Assembly (NCBI GenBank): GCA_036345935.2
Contig: JADWOT020000004.1
Span: 8,390,734-8,454,733, forward strand
Length of the DNA stretch: 64,000 nucleotides
Direction: 5' to 3'
Origin: Taenia hydatigena
Lineage: Eukaryota > Platyhelminthes > Cestoda > Cyclophyllidea > Taeniidae
Under the pieces are notes generated by a model. The model was given only the letters and a program-made list of their open reading frames with translations, was not told the origin of the DNA and made no database searches. Numbering within the stretch: the first letter of the stretch is position 1; the number at the start of each line of letters is the position of its first letter. Positions 21,780 to 33,661 of the stretch are shown in pieces. Made by a program: the position numbers and the translations under genes.

Positions 21780-24700
21780 ATAGTAGGCAGGGGGCAATTT
21801 TACTGGATCTACTCAATATTTTGTCTGATAGAAAAACATCTTACCACCTGGTTGGTTCTTCATTCTCCTGCGCGTCACATATTCAATCTGTTCCATTCTC
21901 CATGTCTGCTCACCTCCTGCAACATATGCACTCGCTTCTCCACCACGTCCTACCTCGTCAATACCTGCCCAATTACGCCAAACTTGTAGGAGCCAAAACC
22001 AGTACGCCAGTAGCTGCTCCATCCCGTTGCAGCCTCAAACAACCTGCGATAAAGAAATGAAAGCACCACATCTGTACACACCTGTTCAATCACTTCGTGT
22101 TTACCAACATATCGCGCATGGTTTGACATTCAATGACACAAGTTACAGTTTTACAACTGCATTGCCTACAGCGCGTTTCCAATCGCCCTGTCAGCGCCCC
22201 GTTAAAACTAACCCAATTAAAAATGTGACTAGGCATTTAAAGCTACTCAATTCCATTGCACAAAGTTCCGTTACAGCCCTTCGCAAAAACAACTTCATTT
22301 CCCCTAGACCCAGTCCTTTGTGCCCGGCTCAGAATCGGACACCAAGTCATGTCGAAGCCGAACCCACGACCAAGTGGCTACTTATATCTTCCACATGCAC
22401 TGTATTAAGGAAAGGTCAACACAACCAAGGACTCAGGTTCCAACCAGTGATGTAGATCTTAGTAAGTAATTCCAGTGCGAAGTGTCCAACAAGCGCAATC
22501 CAATCTACCGACATGAGTGTAATAACTTGGACAGCCCAACTTCTGCTATGCACCAATTATGAAAAGATTTGGCGATCTGTGGCAAAAGGGAAATACTTAT
22601 CAAAAAACGCGTGCATTAAAAACATTAACACATAAAAGGGAATGATGACAATTCGTAAATTGAGATTCATTCTCACCTGAGCAACGTTCGAAGTAATGGC
22701 AAAGGCGGTATTCCTATTCAGTGTTAGCCGATAGTGCCTCCATACTTATAACAGACGCTTCACCGAGGGAAGCAAATTTCCATCGAATTCAGTGTCTCCG
22801 ACGTCCTTAACAAGAAGAAAAGCCAAATAGTAGGTTCATCTCCAACTGCATTCAGCAGATTATGCTGCAGTTGTCAAAATCTACTGTTAGTAAAAAAAGA
22901 CCATTTAAAACTACCACAACAGTCTAAATAAATCGCTTAAACCACTTCGCAGCATAAAAAATGCCGCAATTTCGCATAATATCCAACGGTAACGCAATCT
23001 TTTCCTTCGCGATTAGCTTAGCGTGTAGGCGCGTACAGAATCGAATGAGTATATGTGTATGCATAAGCGCTTTCCAAAACGACTGGAAATAATTCAACAA
23101 CTTAGTGGACTCTCAACTTCTTCCACAAATCAAGCTCCATTAATAAGTCAGTGCTATAAAAATAACAAACCATTCAATGCAAATAGTAATATCAGTTTCC
23201 AAAGTACCTGACAAACCCACGCGACAAAGTAGACGGATAACAAATGGCTCCCTGCAAAGGGCCATAGGCTAACCATGAAACACTCATACGCCGAGCCGTG
23301 ATAATACCGATCTCAGCAATGCATTCGAACACGAGTGGCATATTTACACAAAAAAGTACACCTCTTTGTGCATAACTTATTACAAATCATTGTTGTATTC
23401 GAGCAATCACTAACATCACTTTGACGCACTACCGTATAATCACTAGCACAGTTAATCTGCGTAAATTTTAGTAGCCCTACCAATAGATGAATTAACTGAC
23501 TTCCTTCATTCGCTCTCAGAGCCCTCTTGTAACACAGAATTTGTCTGCATCAACAGCTGAGAAGGCTAGGGTAAAGACACATGCATTTAATGCTAATAAT
23601 GGTTTTCGCTAAAATATGCCTAAGCACAGCTAGCATTTCTTCCAAAGCAATGTAGTTCTATCCAAAATTTTGATTAGCTGTTATCTTAAAGCTGATATCA
23701 ATAGCTATTGCTAAAGTTGGCTTTTTGCATAACGAATAGCCTTTGCATATACCCGGCGGCATACATGAAAATGTGGGGCTTGCTAAGATTGTTGTTGCTG
23801 TTCACGGCTTGCACTTTTCTTTAAGGGAAGCGGATGTGTGATTATCCATTATAAAGCGTGTTTTATTTGTTCACTTTGTGTATGTCTAGAAGTATAGCCT
23901 GACGTGAAAGTGTGGTTAGGGTTTCTTGGCTTGCTGCAATCTTAGTTTCTGCATTGCCTGTAATGGCATGCTCGAATTCTTTAGTCTGCTTTAATCTAAT
24001 GCTAGTATCGACATTGTCCTTCTTGACGTAGGTGACTTGTTGCAATATGGTTAGGTTTGCTTACTTTTGCGGGTGCAAGTTCCTTTCAAATTAAGGCAAA
24101 TGGTGAGGGTTCGGATTTTCTAGTTGGTTACGCGTCTCATTTGTATGCATGAAGTAACTTGTCGAACCATTCCAGAGGATTCTAAGGTAGCGTTTGAGGT
24201 CCCACAACAATTGTTGTAAAAGGCCATAAAGTTGAAACTAGGAAATATGTTGGGAAGAACTGATAAATGATGCAACAATTGTGGGATGTAGTTCCCTGTG
24301 CCTTGATTTGGCCTCTATTGCATCAGCGGATTCAAAAAATGTGAATTTTTAGTAATTCTATCAGTTACACGTGAAGGTTCGCTTACAAGGAAATGGCTCG
24401 CGATGCCTCCTTACCTATGATTCAGTCCAGATAACTGTTGTTGACTTTGATGAAAAGTAGGGGCTAATAAATCCGGAAATTTATTTTTTTTCCTGATGGC
24501 TCTAAAACAAATACTAATGAAAATATTCTATTGTTGGGGTTAGAAAGGATACATTGTGATTTAGTCTTCAAAGTGCCGAAGCGTCAGCTTGTGCTATATT
24601 TTCGCTCTGCTATCTGATTTGAGCTTTTTATTGTAGGGATTTCATCTTGGTGTAGGTAAATCTCGTGCAGTCGGTCAAAGCTAAAACAGAGTTGGAAGAA

Positions 24701-25460
24701 TTTCTTCATAAGGACACTTTTTTCGTCCTCTTGAAAGGCCTTCGCTCTCAGTTTCTCAGCTGCAGGGGTTGATGAGGACGTCTACTCTGTACGATGCAGT
24801 CATTGGAGAGTTGAAAGAGCCTGCGCTTCTTCGCCGTCCATATTGACAGCGTGCACTTCATTCGGCGCTCCTTGCATGGGGCAGCGAACCACAGTCTCAT
24901 GGCAGCGAGTACGTGCGTAGAGACGAACAATCAAAAGGCTGTTTTTTCGGTGGAACTAGGGGTGTCAACTACTCGACCCCTTTCTCATCTCCTTGATGAG
25001 TCGTGGGTGCCGCTGATGCTTAGATGACTGTCACCCAGTAGTAGCTACAGTAAGTGTTTGCCCCCCCTCCTCCCCCCGTACCAACGCAACACATTTAGTG
25101 TCCTTACTTTTTTAAATAGGCTCGACGCCAACCATGTATTGTTAGTTTCTTATCGGTTTGTAATAATTGGCTGAATATAAGGTAGTAAGGTAGGCGTGGG
25201 ATCATTTTTGGTAAGGAAACGCACTTATCTTTTTGTGAACAATTTTTTGATGTCGATTGAATAATGAGGCACCTGGGCTGTGGTAAAGCTGTTGTGATAA
25301 AGGTAGGTGAAGTCTTGTTGCGTGAGCTAGTCATCCCTTTTCTGTAGTGTGCTGTATATTTCGTTTTTTTCAGACGCGTTTTTGATGGTGGGTATTTCTT
25401 GACCCAAACGGAAGCGAGCCGACGCAACACGTAGGATTGTAGTGTTTTCTGTTCTTTAAA
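21780..25460. other. no confident gene
   Basis: Includes an unassigned 142-codon plus frame at 22027-22455 with no second copy or splice support. The remainder is AT-rich. Copy 2 of the dispersed repeat lies near 23265-23420. Confidence 0.4.
23265..23420 (+). repeat. diverged dispersed repeat, copy 2
   Basis: Matches 1840-2010 in order: 'cgagccgtgataat', 'agcaatgcattcgaac', 'gtggcatatttac'. Similarity continues weakly downstream ('catgaaaatgtgg' at 23766 against 'catgaaagtgtgg' at 2353). Confidence 0.4.
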
Positions 25461-25466
25461 GCCCCT

Positions 25467-26075
25467 GTGACTCATTCTTTTTTGCATCATGATTCATTTT
25501 ACTTCTCTCTTGTGTTCTCGTTGTATTTTTGCCATTCGCTTCTACTTCACCATGACCCTACTTTTCTTACAGACAAGGAATGCGATATGGCAAAGGCAGT
25601 GATCAACAGCCAATTGCTGAACCTACACCCCTCAACCACCTTCAGCCTCGTGCTGCAGCACTATCATCGCGACCACGAAGCCGGAGATCACTGGCGGTCT
25701 CCTCGACAGCTCAGTCTCCTCTGCCTGTATGGTACTCACTATCTACGCAGACGGAGTATAAAGGTTTACGACCAGTGTGTCTTTGACGTTGCCTCTCTTG
25801 CTGCATGCCAAGTCCATCAAATTCCTCGCTGCAGTGGTAACTCTTACCCGTTAACCCTCCACTTCTGTGCACTCTTTTTGTTTGAAGTGGCGCGGTTTCA
25901 TGCCACCATTAATGAGTGGTCAGTTGTTGCTACATCTGAAAGTGAAATCACATTAGCTGATGGTTCTGCTACTATCGCTACTTCCTCGTTGCCTGTCTGT
26001 GAAGTTATGGATTTGGTTGCACGGACTGTGGAAGTGGCGAAACCTGACGAACATGTGGTTCTCGCTGTTCGTTGA
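25467..26075 (+). CDS. unassigned 202-codon frame
   Basis: The frame crosses a good acceptor (CTTTTCTTACAG at 25572). After it the frame reads KECDMAKAVINSQLLNLHPS and later ARFHATINEWSVVATSES, ITLADGSATIATSSLPVC, EVMDLVARTVEVAKPDEHVV, ending at 26075. The last third has good protein composition, and a second acceptor-like CCTTGCAG follows the stop. A different frame just after the acceptor is also open for about 60 codons, so the exon phase is not settled. No family recognised. Confidence 0.33.
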   Translation: MTHSFLHHDSFYFSLVFSLYFCHSLLLHHDPTFLTDKECDMAKAVINSQLLNLHPSTTFSLVLQHYHRDHEAGDHWRSPRQLSLLCLYGTHYLRRRSIKVYDQCVFDVASLAACQVHQIPRCSGNSYPLTLHFCALFLFEVARFHATINEWSVVATSESEITLADGSATIATSSLPVCEVMDLVARTVEVAKPDEHVVLAVR

Positions 26076-26079
26076 TGCC

Positions 26080-26900
26080 TTGCAGGAGGGAAGAAAAGGG
26101 AGCTTGAGACTTGCGTTGTCCAGGGTGTAAGTTTCTCTTCCTACACCATGTATTGATGGTAAATCTAATCTAGGCATTTGATTTTCTTGCTTTCTTTAAG
26201 TTAGCCGAAAGCTGCTGAAGATTTTTACTAGTTGTTTGTTGCCTCGATGCAGTTTTGGATTTCACTGCGCACGAGTTACTCTTTGGCAAAATTAGTGGGC
26301 CTTGTTGACCAAGACTCTAATCTATCGGGACTGGTGCCTGATTGTCGAATATGGACGATCGTATCGTGCAACGAACTCGTGTTTAGACAACTCAATCGGG
26401 TGACTTAAATAGTCAGGATGTCGAAGTTCTCGATTGATAACCTTGAGTTTGAGTCGTTCTGACTTTGTGCCGCGGTTGTGATATAACCTGCTACTAAATT
26501 TAGTCAACCCTATGCAAACTGTCTTGCGTCGTTGTTAAATGCCTATAATAAGCTTGAGTGATTAAAATGGGGGAACATTTATTCGCTTATTACCTGCGCC
26601 TTTGCATTGGATGATCGAAAGAGTTCGTACGGTTTTCGATGGGACCTGTTAGAGCACGTTGTATGGATGCGATGGTGTCTTCTGCTGCCGCTTTGACGGC
26701 TGCTACCCTCTGGTTGAAAGCGATGGGGATGTGGCATATCTCTTTTGGCTGATGTCATGCGAGACTGATGTGTGAGCAGCGATGCGACAGTTGGTTAATC
26801 ACCCTTACGCCATCATCGAAGTGGTTGTGGTGGTTGTGGTGGTGGTGGTGGAGTAGGATTGATGGGCCATGTATTTGTTGCTCCTGCATCTACTTCACGT
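26080..26900. other. no gene seen
   Basis: Only short frames. A GGT/GTG-rich microsatellite lies at about 26820-26853. Confidence 0.4.
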
Positions 26901-26917
26901 CCGTGTAGGGTGATTCT

Positions 26918-27175
26918 GTGGCTGAGCGACTGGGTGGGAGAAAAGCTGCGATTGCTGGGGATGGAAAATTGCATCATTGTTTTCTCCTAAACGGTCCTCT
27001 CACGCGTCTGGAATGCACACCACTCCATCTCGAAAAGACTATGCTTCGTTCATATTTATGGTGGAATGCAGATGCAGTTGTTGACAATGAATTGTTCGCT
27101 TACAAAGACCGAACGTTGGTGATGCCTTCGAACTGTCTACTCGACGGGATTTCGGTGCAACTGGGGGATGTTTGA
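26918..27175 (+). CDS. unassigned 85-codon frame
   Basis: The frame reads AERLGGRKAAIAGDGKLHHC, FLLNGPLTRLECTPLHLEKT, LRSYLWWNADAVVDNELFAY, KDRTLVMPSNCLLDGISVQL and stops. Composition is protein-like and free of low complexity. There is no second copy in the window and no strong splice site at either end, so it remains a weak call. Confidence 0.28.
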   Translation: MAERLGGRKAAIAGDGKLHHCFLLNGPLTRLECTPLHLEKTMLRSYLWWNADAVVDNELFAYKDRTLVMPSNCLLDGISVQLGDV

Positions 27176-27348
27176 GAGAAACTTCATAAGAAGGCGATTG
27201 GAGAACATTCTTCACTACTGCAATACTTGCCCATGAGAAGGCGCATGCACGAGATTGTGGGGAGATTAGAGAAGACCGGCCTTACAATGTGTACTACTGA
27301 AGCAGGTGTCTTTTCTACATTATAGCGACCAATATAAAAGTCAAGTGA

Positions 27349-27585
27349 GGCGGAGGTGCAGACACAGATGCATCGGTGGAGGATGACGGAGAAGCAGTGG
27401 TGGTGGAGTCTGTGGTACGTGGAGGATTGGCGTTGTCGTCGAACGCAGCACTGGAGGCTACGCGCGGCTAGGTGTCGGAGGAGCTGGATGCAGCCTACCG
27501 CAAACATGTCGCCTCAACTGCCGCCATTGGGACTGCCTCGGTGGTACAGGAAGTGAGGCTGGCAGAAATGGGGAAGGAGCCTTAA
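27349..27585 (+). pseudogene. acidic/alanine-rich exon-like frame with one stop
   Basis: The frame reads ADTDASVEDDGEAVVVESVV, GGLALSSNAALEATRG, TAG at 27469-27471, then VSEELDAAYRKHVASTAAIG, TASVVQEVRLAEMGKEP and TAA. The quality on both sides of the TAG suggests a once-coding helical segment with a CAG-to-TAG type change. Family unknown. Confidence 0.3.
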
Positions 27586-28841
27586 TCGAGTCCAGGCCAT
27601 GGCCATGGAATTGGAGGCGAGAGTAGCTGAGTGCATAGTTATGCCTGTCGTCCTATGTCACCTACATTTGTAAGCTTTTATCGTTCTCCTATTTGCCCAT
27701 TCATAATACAAAGTACTCAGCCACTTCATATCAATTTGTATCCCGTGTTCACATAGCCATCTATCATTTGTTCTTCATCTGTTCATTCTCTTCGTTCACT
27801 CCTGACTTTTGTATTCAACTCAACAACTTGGTTTTACCTGCTCGATGTTGCACCGATTCTTCTGATCAAGTCATTAGGTGAATCTCGTATTCAATTTTCT
27901 AGCAGTGCTCTTGAATTAGTCGCTTGTTTTGAGAGTGCCTTAAGAGTTGCCTTCGAGCTTACGTGCACAGCGTCTGCATTGGTGAGGCATGTGGTTGAAG
28001 TGTGGAGGTGTTAATATGCTTGAGGATGGAAGGGGTTGATTTGTTCTGGGTGTGCGTAAGCATCACTAATTCAGTCGACTCGAACGCAGTTGTCAAGTCT
28101 CTTGTGACTATTGATGAGTTTTTCCCATCTGTAGACACTGAGCGGGCGTTTAGCTCATGAGCAGATCTGGGAGAGTTAGTGAGCAATCGTCGAAACGTTG
28201 AATGTGTGCTCACCACTTGAGGGATTGATTTGGGTGACAAGGCAAAGATGAATGCGTTTTATGTGAAGGGAGAGGGTGAAAGGCCAGTGCATGTGGCATT
28301 CTCTTCTTCCTGTACGTGCACGAAATTCAGATGGAAGTGGTGACGCAGTAGCATTGCACTCTTCTGACTCAGAGCTGAAGACTGGCATAGTACACTCCTT
28401 TTGTCACTTCTTGGATCCCATTTGTTTGCATCTATCGTTTGGCGTCAAATTCTGTCCAAGTGTGGTTGACCTTGCATGGGACTGAAAAGCAGTTCGATTG
28501 CCTTCTCGTGTTGACCTCTTTGCCTCAATTTGGCCCCACTACATTCCTCTGTTCTTTGTGCGTTGAAAGCTCACGACTAGCCTGTGCTTACCACAATGTG
28601 CCTACAACTTGTCATGCATCGGGCAGTTTTGACCTACTGTGGAGGATTTGTGTATTGTGTTCTCAGGAAGCAATTGCCATCGTTGTCCATCAGTGGTCAC
28701 TCTATAATGCCTTTTGAGGGCACAAATGGCACTGCACGTTTCACCACTATGGCAACAGACAATGGCTGCGGTAGGAGAGACGAGATCATACAAGAGAGGG
28801 CCTGCAAGTATCCAGAGGTTAAATCAATGACATTTGATCGA

Positions 28842-29143
28842 GAGGGAAGGTTGACGAAAGGTGTAGAGCTGATGTCGAATTCCATAAATTGGACAAGGCG
28901 ATGGAAGAGGATTGTGATGGAGAGTAGGAGTGGAGGGAGGAGATTCCTAGATCTCTCGAAAGGTTGCAAAAGGGAAGACAGCTGATTGTGGCGAAAAATG
29001 CAGAAATTGGTAGGGTGGAGCTGTGGGTTCTTTCTTACCTTGCGAAGGCTGCTCAAGCTGCTGCTGGTGGTGGAGGTGCTGGACCATTGTGTGGGGCTGC
29101 ACCTGTGCGCATTTCCATGCAGGCATCCCTGACATTCGCCTAA
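28842..29143 (+). pseudogene. helical exon-like frame with one stop
   Basis: The frame reads KVDERCRADVEFHKLDKAME, EDCDGE, TAG at 28925-28927, then EEIPRSLERLQKGRQLIVAK, NAEIGRVELWVLSYLAKAAQ, an Ala/Gly run and a stop at 29143. It looks like amphipathic helix. A longer overlapping plus frame (28584-28985) and a 165-codon minus frame (28697-29194) compete for the same DNA, so strand and phase are not certain. Confidence 0.28.
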
Positions 29144-29261
29144 ACATGCATTTAGTGAGGACGCAGCCCACTTCCCTCGAACCTGCGTTACCATTTACTC
29201 GTACACTAATGCCTGAGCAGTGAGTTCGTGGTAGCTGTTCACTTATTCTTTAGGGTCAATT

Positions 29262-29451
29262 CGCCTTCAAAAGTACAGTGGACATCGCACCTTGCACGGT
29301 ATCGAGTGGACGTGGGAAGTCTGTCATGACGAATAGTTGTTGGTGTCTGTCTGTTTCAAAGGAAAAGTGGATGGCCACCTCCACTGCCCAGATGCTTTGA
29401 TGGCTGCATGCGGATGGAATTGTGGTATGCAAGACGTATGAGGAGGTTGGG
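29262..29451 (+). pseudogene. module alpha, copy C
   Basis: Matches 21491-21690 on the opposite strand: TLHGIEWTWEVCHDE, TAG where copy B has W, then CFKGKVDGHLHCPDALMAAC, GWNCGMQD and GTATGAGG. The single stop marks this copy as decayed. A run of 12 G follows at 29449-29460. Confidence 0.45.
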
Positions 29452-29599
29452 GGGGGGGGGGAGTGGGGGGGATGAGGGGCTGTGTTGGGTTTATCAATGT
29501 GCACTGTGATGTAATCGCATGGAAGTGAGGTAGTCGGTGCTTGTTTGACGAGGTGTAGGTGTAGGCGATCGGTGTAAGGCAGGACGTTAGGGATGCCGT

Positions 29600-29773
29600 G
29601 TGCATGTGATGCAGGTGGTGACTGGATGCGCCAGTGGATTCTTTACGCGTAGTCGTTTTGTAATATTGACTGCCTGCTCAGGACTGTTGGATAACGGAGG
29701 TATGAATATTTTGCAGGCAGGCAGTGTTGGAGTCGGAGCTGCCTGGAGTGTTGCGTGGCTGCTCTTGATGTGA
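29600..29773 (+). pseudogene. module beta, copy C
   Basis: The frame reads VHVMQVVTGCASGFFTRSRF, VILTACSGLLDNGGMNILQA and SVGVGAAWSVAWLLLM, then stops. Copy D (35707 onward) reads MQVLTGCASGFFTSSHFFIL and NILQAASVGVG in the same frame. Most of it is hydrophobic and could form a membrane helix. Confidence 0.42.
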
Positions 29774-29834
29774 TTGCGTTCGCGATGCGATGGGCGATCG
29801 GTGCTTGGAGGAGGGGAAGGGGGGAGGGGGGCGG

Positions 29835-30299
29835 TTTGCGCTGAAGTAAATTGCGATCGTATGTGTTCCTGCTCACGGATCATAGAGGGTGGAATGAGGC
29901 TTGTCTGCATTGACTACTACTTTTGTTCATCCTTCAATGGCCCTTGAGTGCAGACGCTCTACCGTTGCGGTGGGGCGTGTGGACGAGATGCCACCCAATA
30001 GCACATTGACTTGTTTCGACAGTGTCGAGTGGTGTAATACTCGGCCGTTCATGTGTTGCAATGCCATTTTTTATTGCGGTGCTGCTGGCTTTTATGGTGT
30101 GCTCATTAACTTGACGAGATTGTTGGGGTGTTTGATGGTGATGATGATGATAATGGCGTGCAATTTTACTTACTGGCACTCGCTCTTCTGTCGCTACCGT
30201 CTTCAACGCTGGTTAAGAGTTGTTTTTGAACGACATCACAGTCCCATCAGGCTGCCAACAAGACCTATCCTCGCCGTCGGTGGCAATGGCAAGGGGTGA
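29835..30299 (+). pseudogene. Cys-rich membrane-protein-like frame, copy C
   Basis: The first part (AVCAEVNCDRMCSC, VCIDY) and the second part (MALECRRST, VDEMPPNSTLTCFDSVEWC, AIFYCGAAGFYGVLINL) match copy B, but a 2 bp length difference between VCIDY and MALEC puts them in different frames here, so this copy is broken or spliced differently. A further conserved piece follows at 30215-30370 (LNDITVPSGCQQDL, SVAMARGEVDME) that parallels FNDITDSSGCQQHL, SVAMAKGNMDA of copy B. Confidence 0.42.
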
Positions 30300-30872
30300 A
30301 GTGGATATGGAAGCAGACCCATGGGAGACCACTGAGACTGTGCTTGGAGGTCTTGGTAACGATGAGTACGGTGTGGGTGCCACGTAGAAACGAAACCAGA
30401 GCAAACCTGTAACTTTATAAGCATGATAGATAATTTGAATCAGACGTTATTACCTTCTTACAATAATTGGCTTTGCTCATTCGTTTCTTAAATCTAAGAT
30501 GTCTAGGTATTGTGGCTTTTGCCACTATGACACGAGACGATGTTGGTATGATGCAAGTGTGAAGTAGTTGAACGTGTATTTATGATGCTTTGATGTGTAC
30601 GACTGATTCTCCATACGACCCACTGTCGCATTTGATAATCGCTCGTCGAATGTTTGAGGCCTAGGACGCGGGTAATCGGCGCGTATCCGAGGAGGCATTG
30701 TTAATGACGCCTACATGTGGGCGTTGCAGTGAGTGGGACGACCACCCATTGCCCGAGTGTGATTAACTTATAGGAGAAACGGAAAATGTCCAACGACTTC
30801 ATGCGGCGCTCATTTTTGCAGATCCCGCCCTATGCAGCTTGTGTGACACAAAATTGTGCGATTTTGGGATTA

Positions 30873-30874
<2 letters not shown>

Positions 30875-30924
<50 letters not shown>

Positions 30925-30941
30925 GTGTGTGTGTGTGTGTG
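30875..30941. repeat. GT dinucleotide microsatellite
   Basis: Over 30 GT units with two TA interruptions, present in block C and absent from block A. Confidence 0.95.
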
Positions 30942-31095
30942 GGTGGATGTTGTCTAACGGCGATCTGCCATTTGATGGTAGTGAGTGTATCTCCGCTGTC
31001 TGTCTGCTTTCAGGTCAATGTTTCCTGTACTGGTGATGGACACGCGTGATGGTTAGCACATTTCTCCCCTATCGCATACGGAATGTGCTTGCAGC

Positions 31096-31218
31096 ATGGG
31101 AGATGATGCGACTGACGACGCAGTAGCCCTACCGAGGAGAGCACGGCGGATGGCGCTGGACGAGGCGAAGTGGGTTGTATTATGCGTTGGTGGATTGTTG
31201 AATGACGGATTTTGGTGA
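31096..31218 (+). pseudogene. exon-like frame i, block C
   Basis: MGDDATDDAVALPRRARR, MALDEAKWVVLCVGGLLNDG, FW, stop. It is the partner of 12589-12708. An acceptor-like CTGCTTTCAG is at 31015, upstream. The minus strand of the same DNA is also open in both copies, but conservation is highest in this plus frame. Confidence 0.42.
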
Positions 31219-31902
31219 TGAAGCCGCTTAACTGCGTCGTCGTTGTACCTTTTCGGAGTGGTATGTTGAATGCACGTGCATGTGTTGTGTCCAAATATGG
31301 TGTCTCCTTTCGCCTTCAGGGAGGAGGGGAAAGCTGAGAAAACTGAGGTGCGCATGTATGGATTGTCGATTGAAGCTCTGCTAGCCGTAGCCCATCTGCA
31401 TGAATATGTAATATATGCGGCCTATTTTGCTTCAGAAGGAGGTGTATAACTGTTTTACTTTGTTGAATTGCAGTTAATTGTTGTTAGCACGGGTAATGGG
31501 TGCATTTTGAAGTAAATTGTCAACTGTTGTGGGTATTATGAGTGTTTAGGAGGAGCGGTATGCTGTCACAGCCCTGAGAGTGGCTTTAGAAGGCGCTGAA
31601 TGTGTAAAAAGTGAGTTGTTGCGTAGGTGGATGTGAGGCGAAAGGGGGTGTTTGTGAAAAGAAGAGGACAAGACGACCCCAACCACTTTGTGTAGGGACA
31701 TGTATGCCAAGTAGGCGGGAATGAGGGAAGGCTGCATACTGCCTGATTAGTGTCTAAACATCATCTCCTCTGCAGGGCAGCCTTAAATGGTGTTGTGTTG
31801 TCATTCCATCACGCGGTTCCCTTAAGCCAACGTGGTAGCTAGTACCACTATTGGAGTTGAATGATATGCTGACAGAGCTAACTAGATTGAATAGAGATTT
31901 CG

Positions 31903-32112
31903 GTGGGAGATCTGCTTGTTAAACAGCTTCCAATAACACCTGCTGGCGTGTCTGCCATCCTTTGTATCTTTTGCCTTTGCCGGAAGATAATGTTGGTCCG
32001 CTGTCCTTACAACTGCCTCGTTGGCGTGACATACATGCTTACCTGGACTTGTCGACGTTGGTCTTTAAACAGAATGGAGCTGATCGTTGCACGTTGCGAT
32101 GCAAATATATGA
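31903..32112 (+). pseudogene. exon-like frame ii, block C
   Basis: VGDLLVKQLPITPAGVSA and ILCIFCLCRKIMLV match block A 13395-13490; the remainder (NCLVGVTYMLTWTCRRWSLN) is unmatched. A single hydrophobic helix is plausible. Confidence 0.35.
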
Positions 32113-32345
32113 TAGAAATACTAAAGCAGAAATAACCTGGGACGCATTTTTGCAAGGTGAGGGTTGTCAGGACGAAAGTGAAGTGAAGGCACCAGCTATG
32201 CGAGCAATACTTGGTTCTTTGGGTCAAAGCTTTGTAGTAGCAGGGCTAGCGGACAGTTTTTTTTAAATTTAGCCTCATTATTTGTGTGTGGTTGAGTTTT
32301 GAGCAAATTATTATTAAAAAGACGTGACTTTGCATTGCCATGTGA

Positions 32346-32534
32346 TCTAGGGCATGTAAATGTGGACTACGGGGCTTGGAGAAAACCAAATGGTTCCAGC
32401 GATTTAAGAATGTGTTGATGTCGCTTCGCAGTGCTTCAGAGTGGAGAGCTTTTGCCTCACAATGCGAGGACGGCAAAGACCTTGAGAACATCATAATACC
32501 ACGCCGATGGGTCGCGATGGCAACGGAAATGTAG
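32346..32534 (+). pseudogene. exon-like frame iii, block C (C-terminal)
   Basis: Uninterrupted frame: ACKCGLRGLEKTKWFQRFKN, VLMSLRSASEWRAFASQC, EDGKDLENIIIPRRWVAMAT, EM, TAG. The terminator coincides with the block A terminator at 13942. An acceptor-like GATCTAG precedes it. This is the best preserved copy of this module. No family assigned. Confidence 0.45.
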
Positions 32535-32660
32535 TTAGTAAAAGGGAGATAAGTCTCAAGAATAGGGATGCTAGAACATAACAATAACAATAAATAAAAC
32601 TGGAAAGCGGTTGGGAAATTTTAATGTGGGCAGCAAATGTGAGGTGATGTAGAGTAAAAG

Positions 32661-33660
32661 AATGTCGCAAATACGAAGTGGAGGACTAAGGAAAGTGGAA
32701 ATAGTAAAAAGGGCGAAGCAAATCATGCCCAGACCTCCAAAGGGAGTGCATTACTTTCCCCAACTTGACACATTTCGGCCTTGCATACTCCTCTTCACAC
32801 CTTGTCAAGTGAAATGAGTGAGGATTTTCAACAGAATTCATGATTGGGACGACGATGCTTTGCTTGAAGGTGATAAAACACGGAAATAAATGATATCGAT
32901 TTGCTTTAACTCACTTGATTCCTCAAAGATTTTAAAGCAGAATTTCGGAGGTGTGTGTTTATCAACACTCGATAGGTTTGCCTACGTGTATCGCAAAACC
33001 CTCATTTTTGTGCTCACCATCACCATCTGTTCTAGCTGCTTTGGAGCATCTTTTGTTCTGGCACCAGCATGTTGTTATTTGCTGCCAAGAATGCATTCCT
33101 CGAGCAGATAAAAGCCACTTGTCACTTGGTCAACAAATCAGTGGCGCTGTTCTATGGCAAGAACTTATCAAATGCTCAATTGCTAATGAGTGGTGAGCAA
33201 GTTGTGTAAAGTCGTTTTAAAATGTGCTATGAATGGCTTACGGTCTAGACTATCCACTAATAGTGACAGTCTCGACGTTCGCATGTCCAGTGTATGTGAC
33301 GGCGTCGTGGACAACGCTCCGTAGGAAGTCCTTGAGCTTATCGCTAATCTTCTCATCCTACACGAGCTCCTCTACCTTAGACCTTTAGCAGTCACCCAGA
33401 AATTGATTGATTACTTCTGCCCTAGACCACAACCACAACACCTAAACCTTAAATGCACCCTCTGAAGAGAAAGGCTCCCAAATAAATATAAATACGGTGA
33501 CCTTGATAAAAGTGACGAGTATTAAGTACCATCGAGTAATCACTGACAACCGTCAGTAGTGATGCATGCGAATCAGAGAATACAAGCCATAAAATCGCGT
33601 TCAGTACACAACACTTGATTGATAAATGACAAAGGTGAGGGATAGTACACTCATCACTGC
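32661..33660. other. no gene seen
   Basis: Short frames only. A 73-codon frame at 32890-33111 is hydrophobic but lacks splice or copy support. Confidence 0.4.
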
Positions 33661-33661
33661 A

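Larger units (their letters stand above)
30380..32660 (+). repeat. duplicated gene block C (pair with 12150-14095)
   Basis: Direct, diverged duplicate of block A, lying immediately downstream of the Cys-rich modules of copy C. It includes the GT microsatellite and three frames shared with block A. Its own frame iii lacks the stop present in block A. Confidence 0.75.

Noticed and set aside
28697..29194. 165-codon minus-strand frame
   Set aside because: No second copy, no splice support, and the plus frame over 28842-29143 has better protein character.
30786..31036. VCVCVCV frames
   Set aside because: They translate the GT microsatellite.
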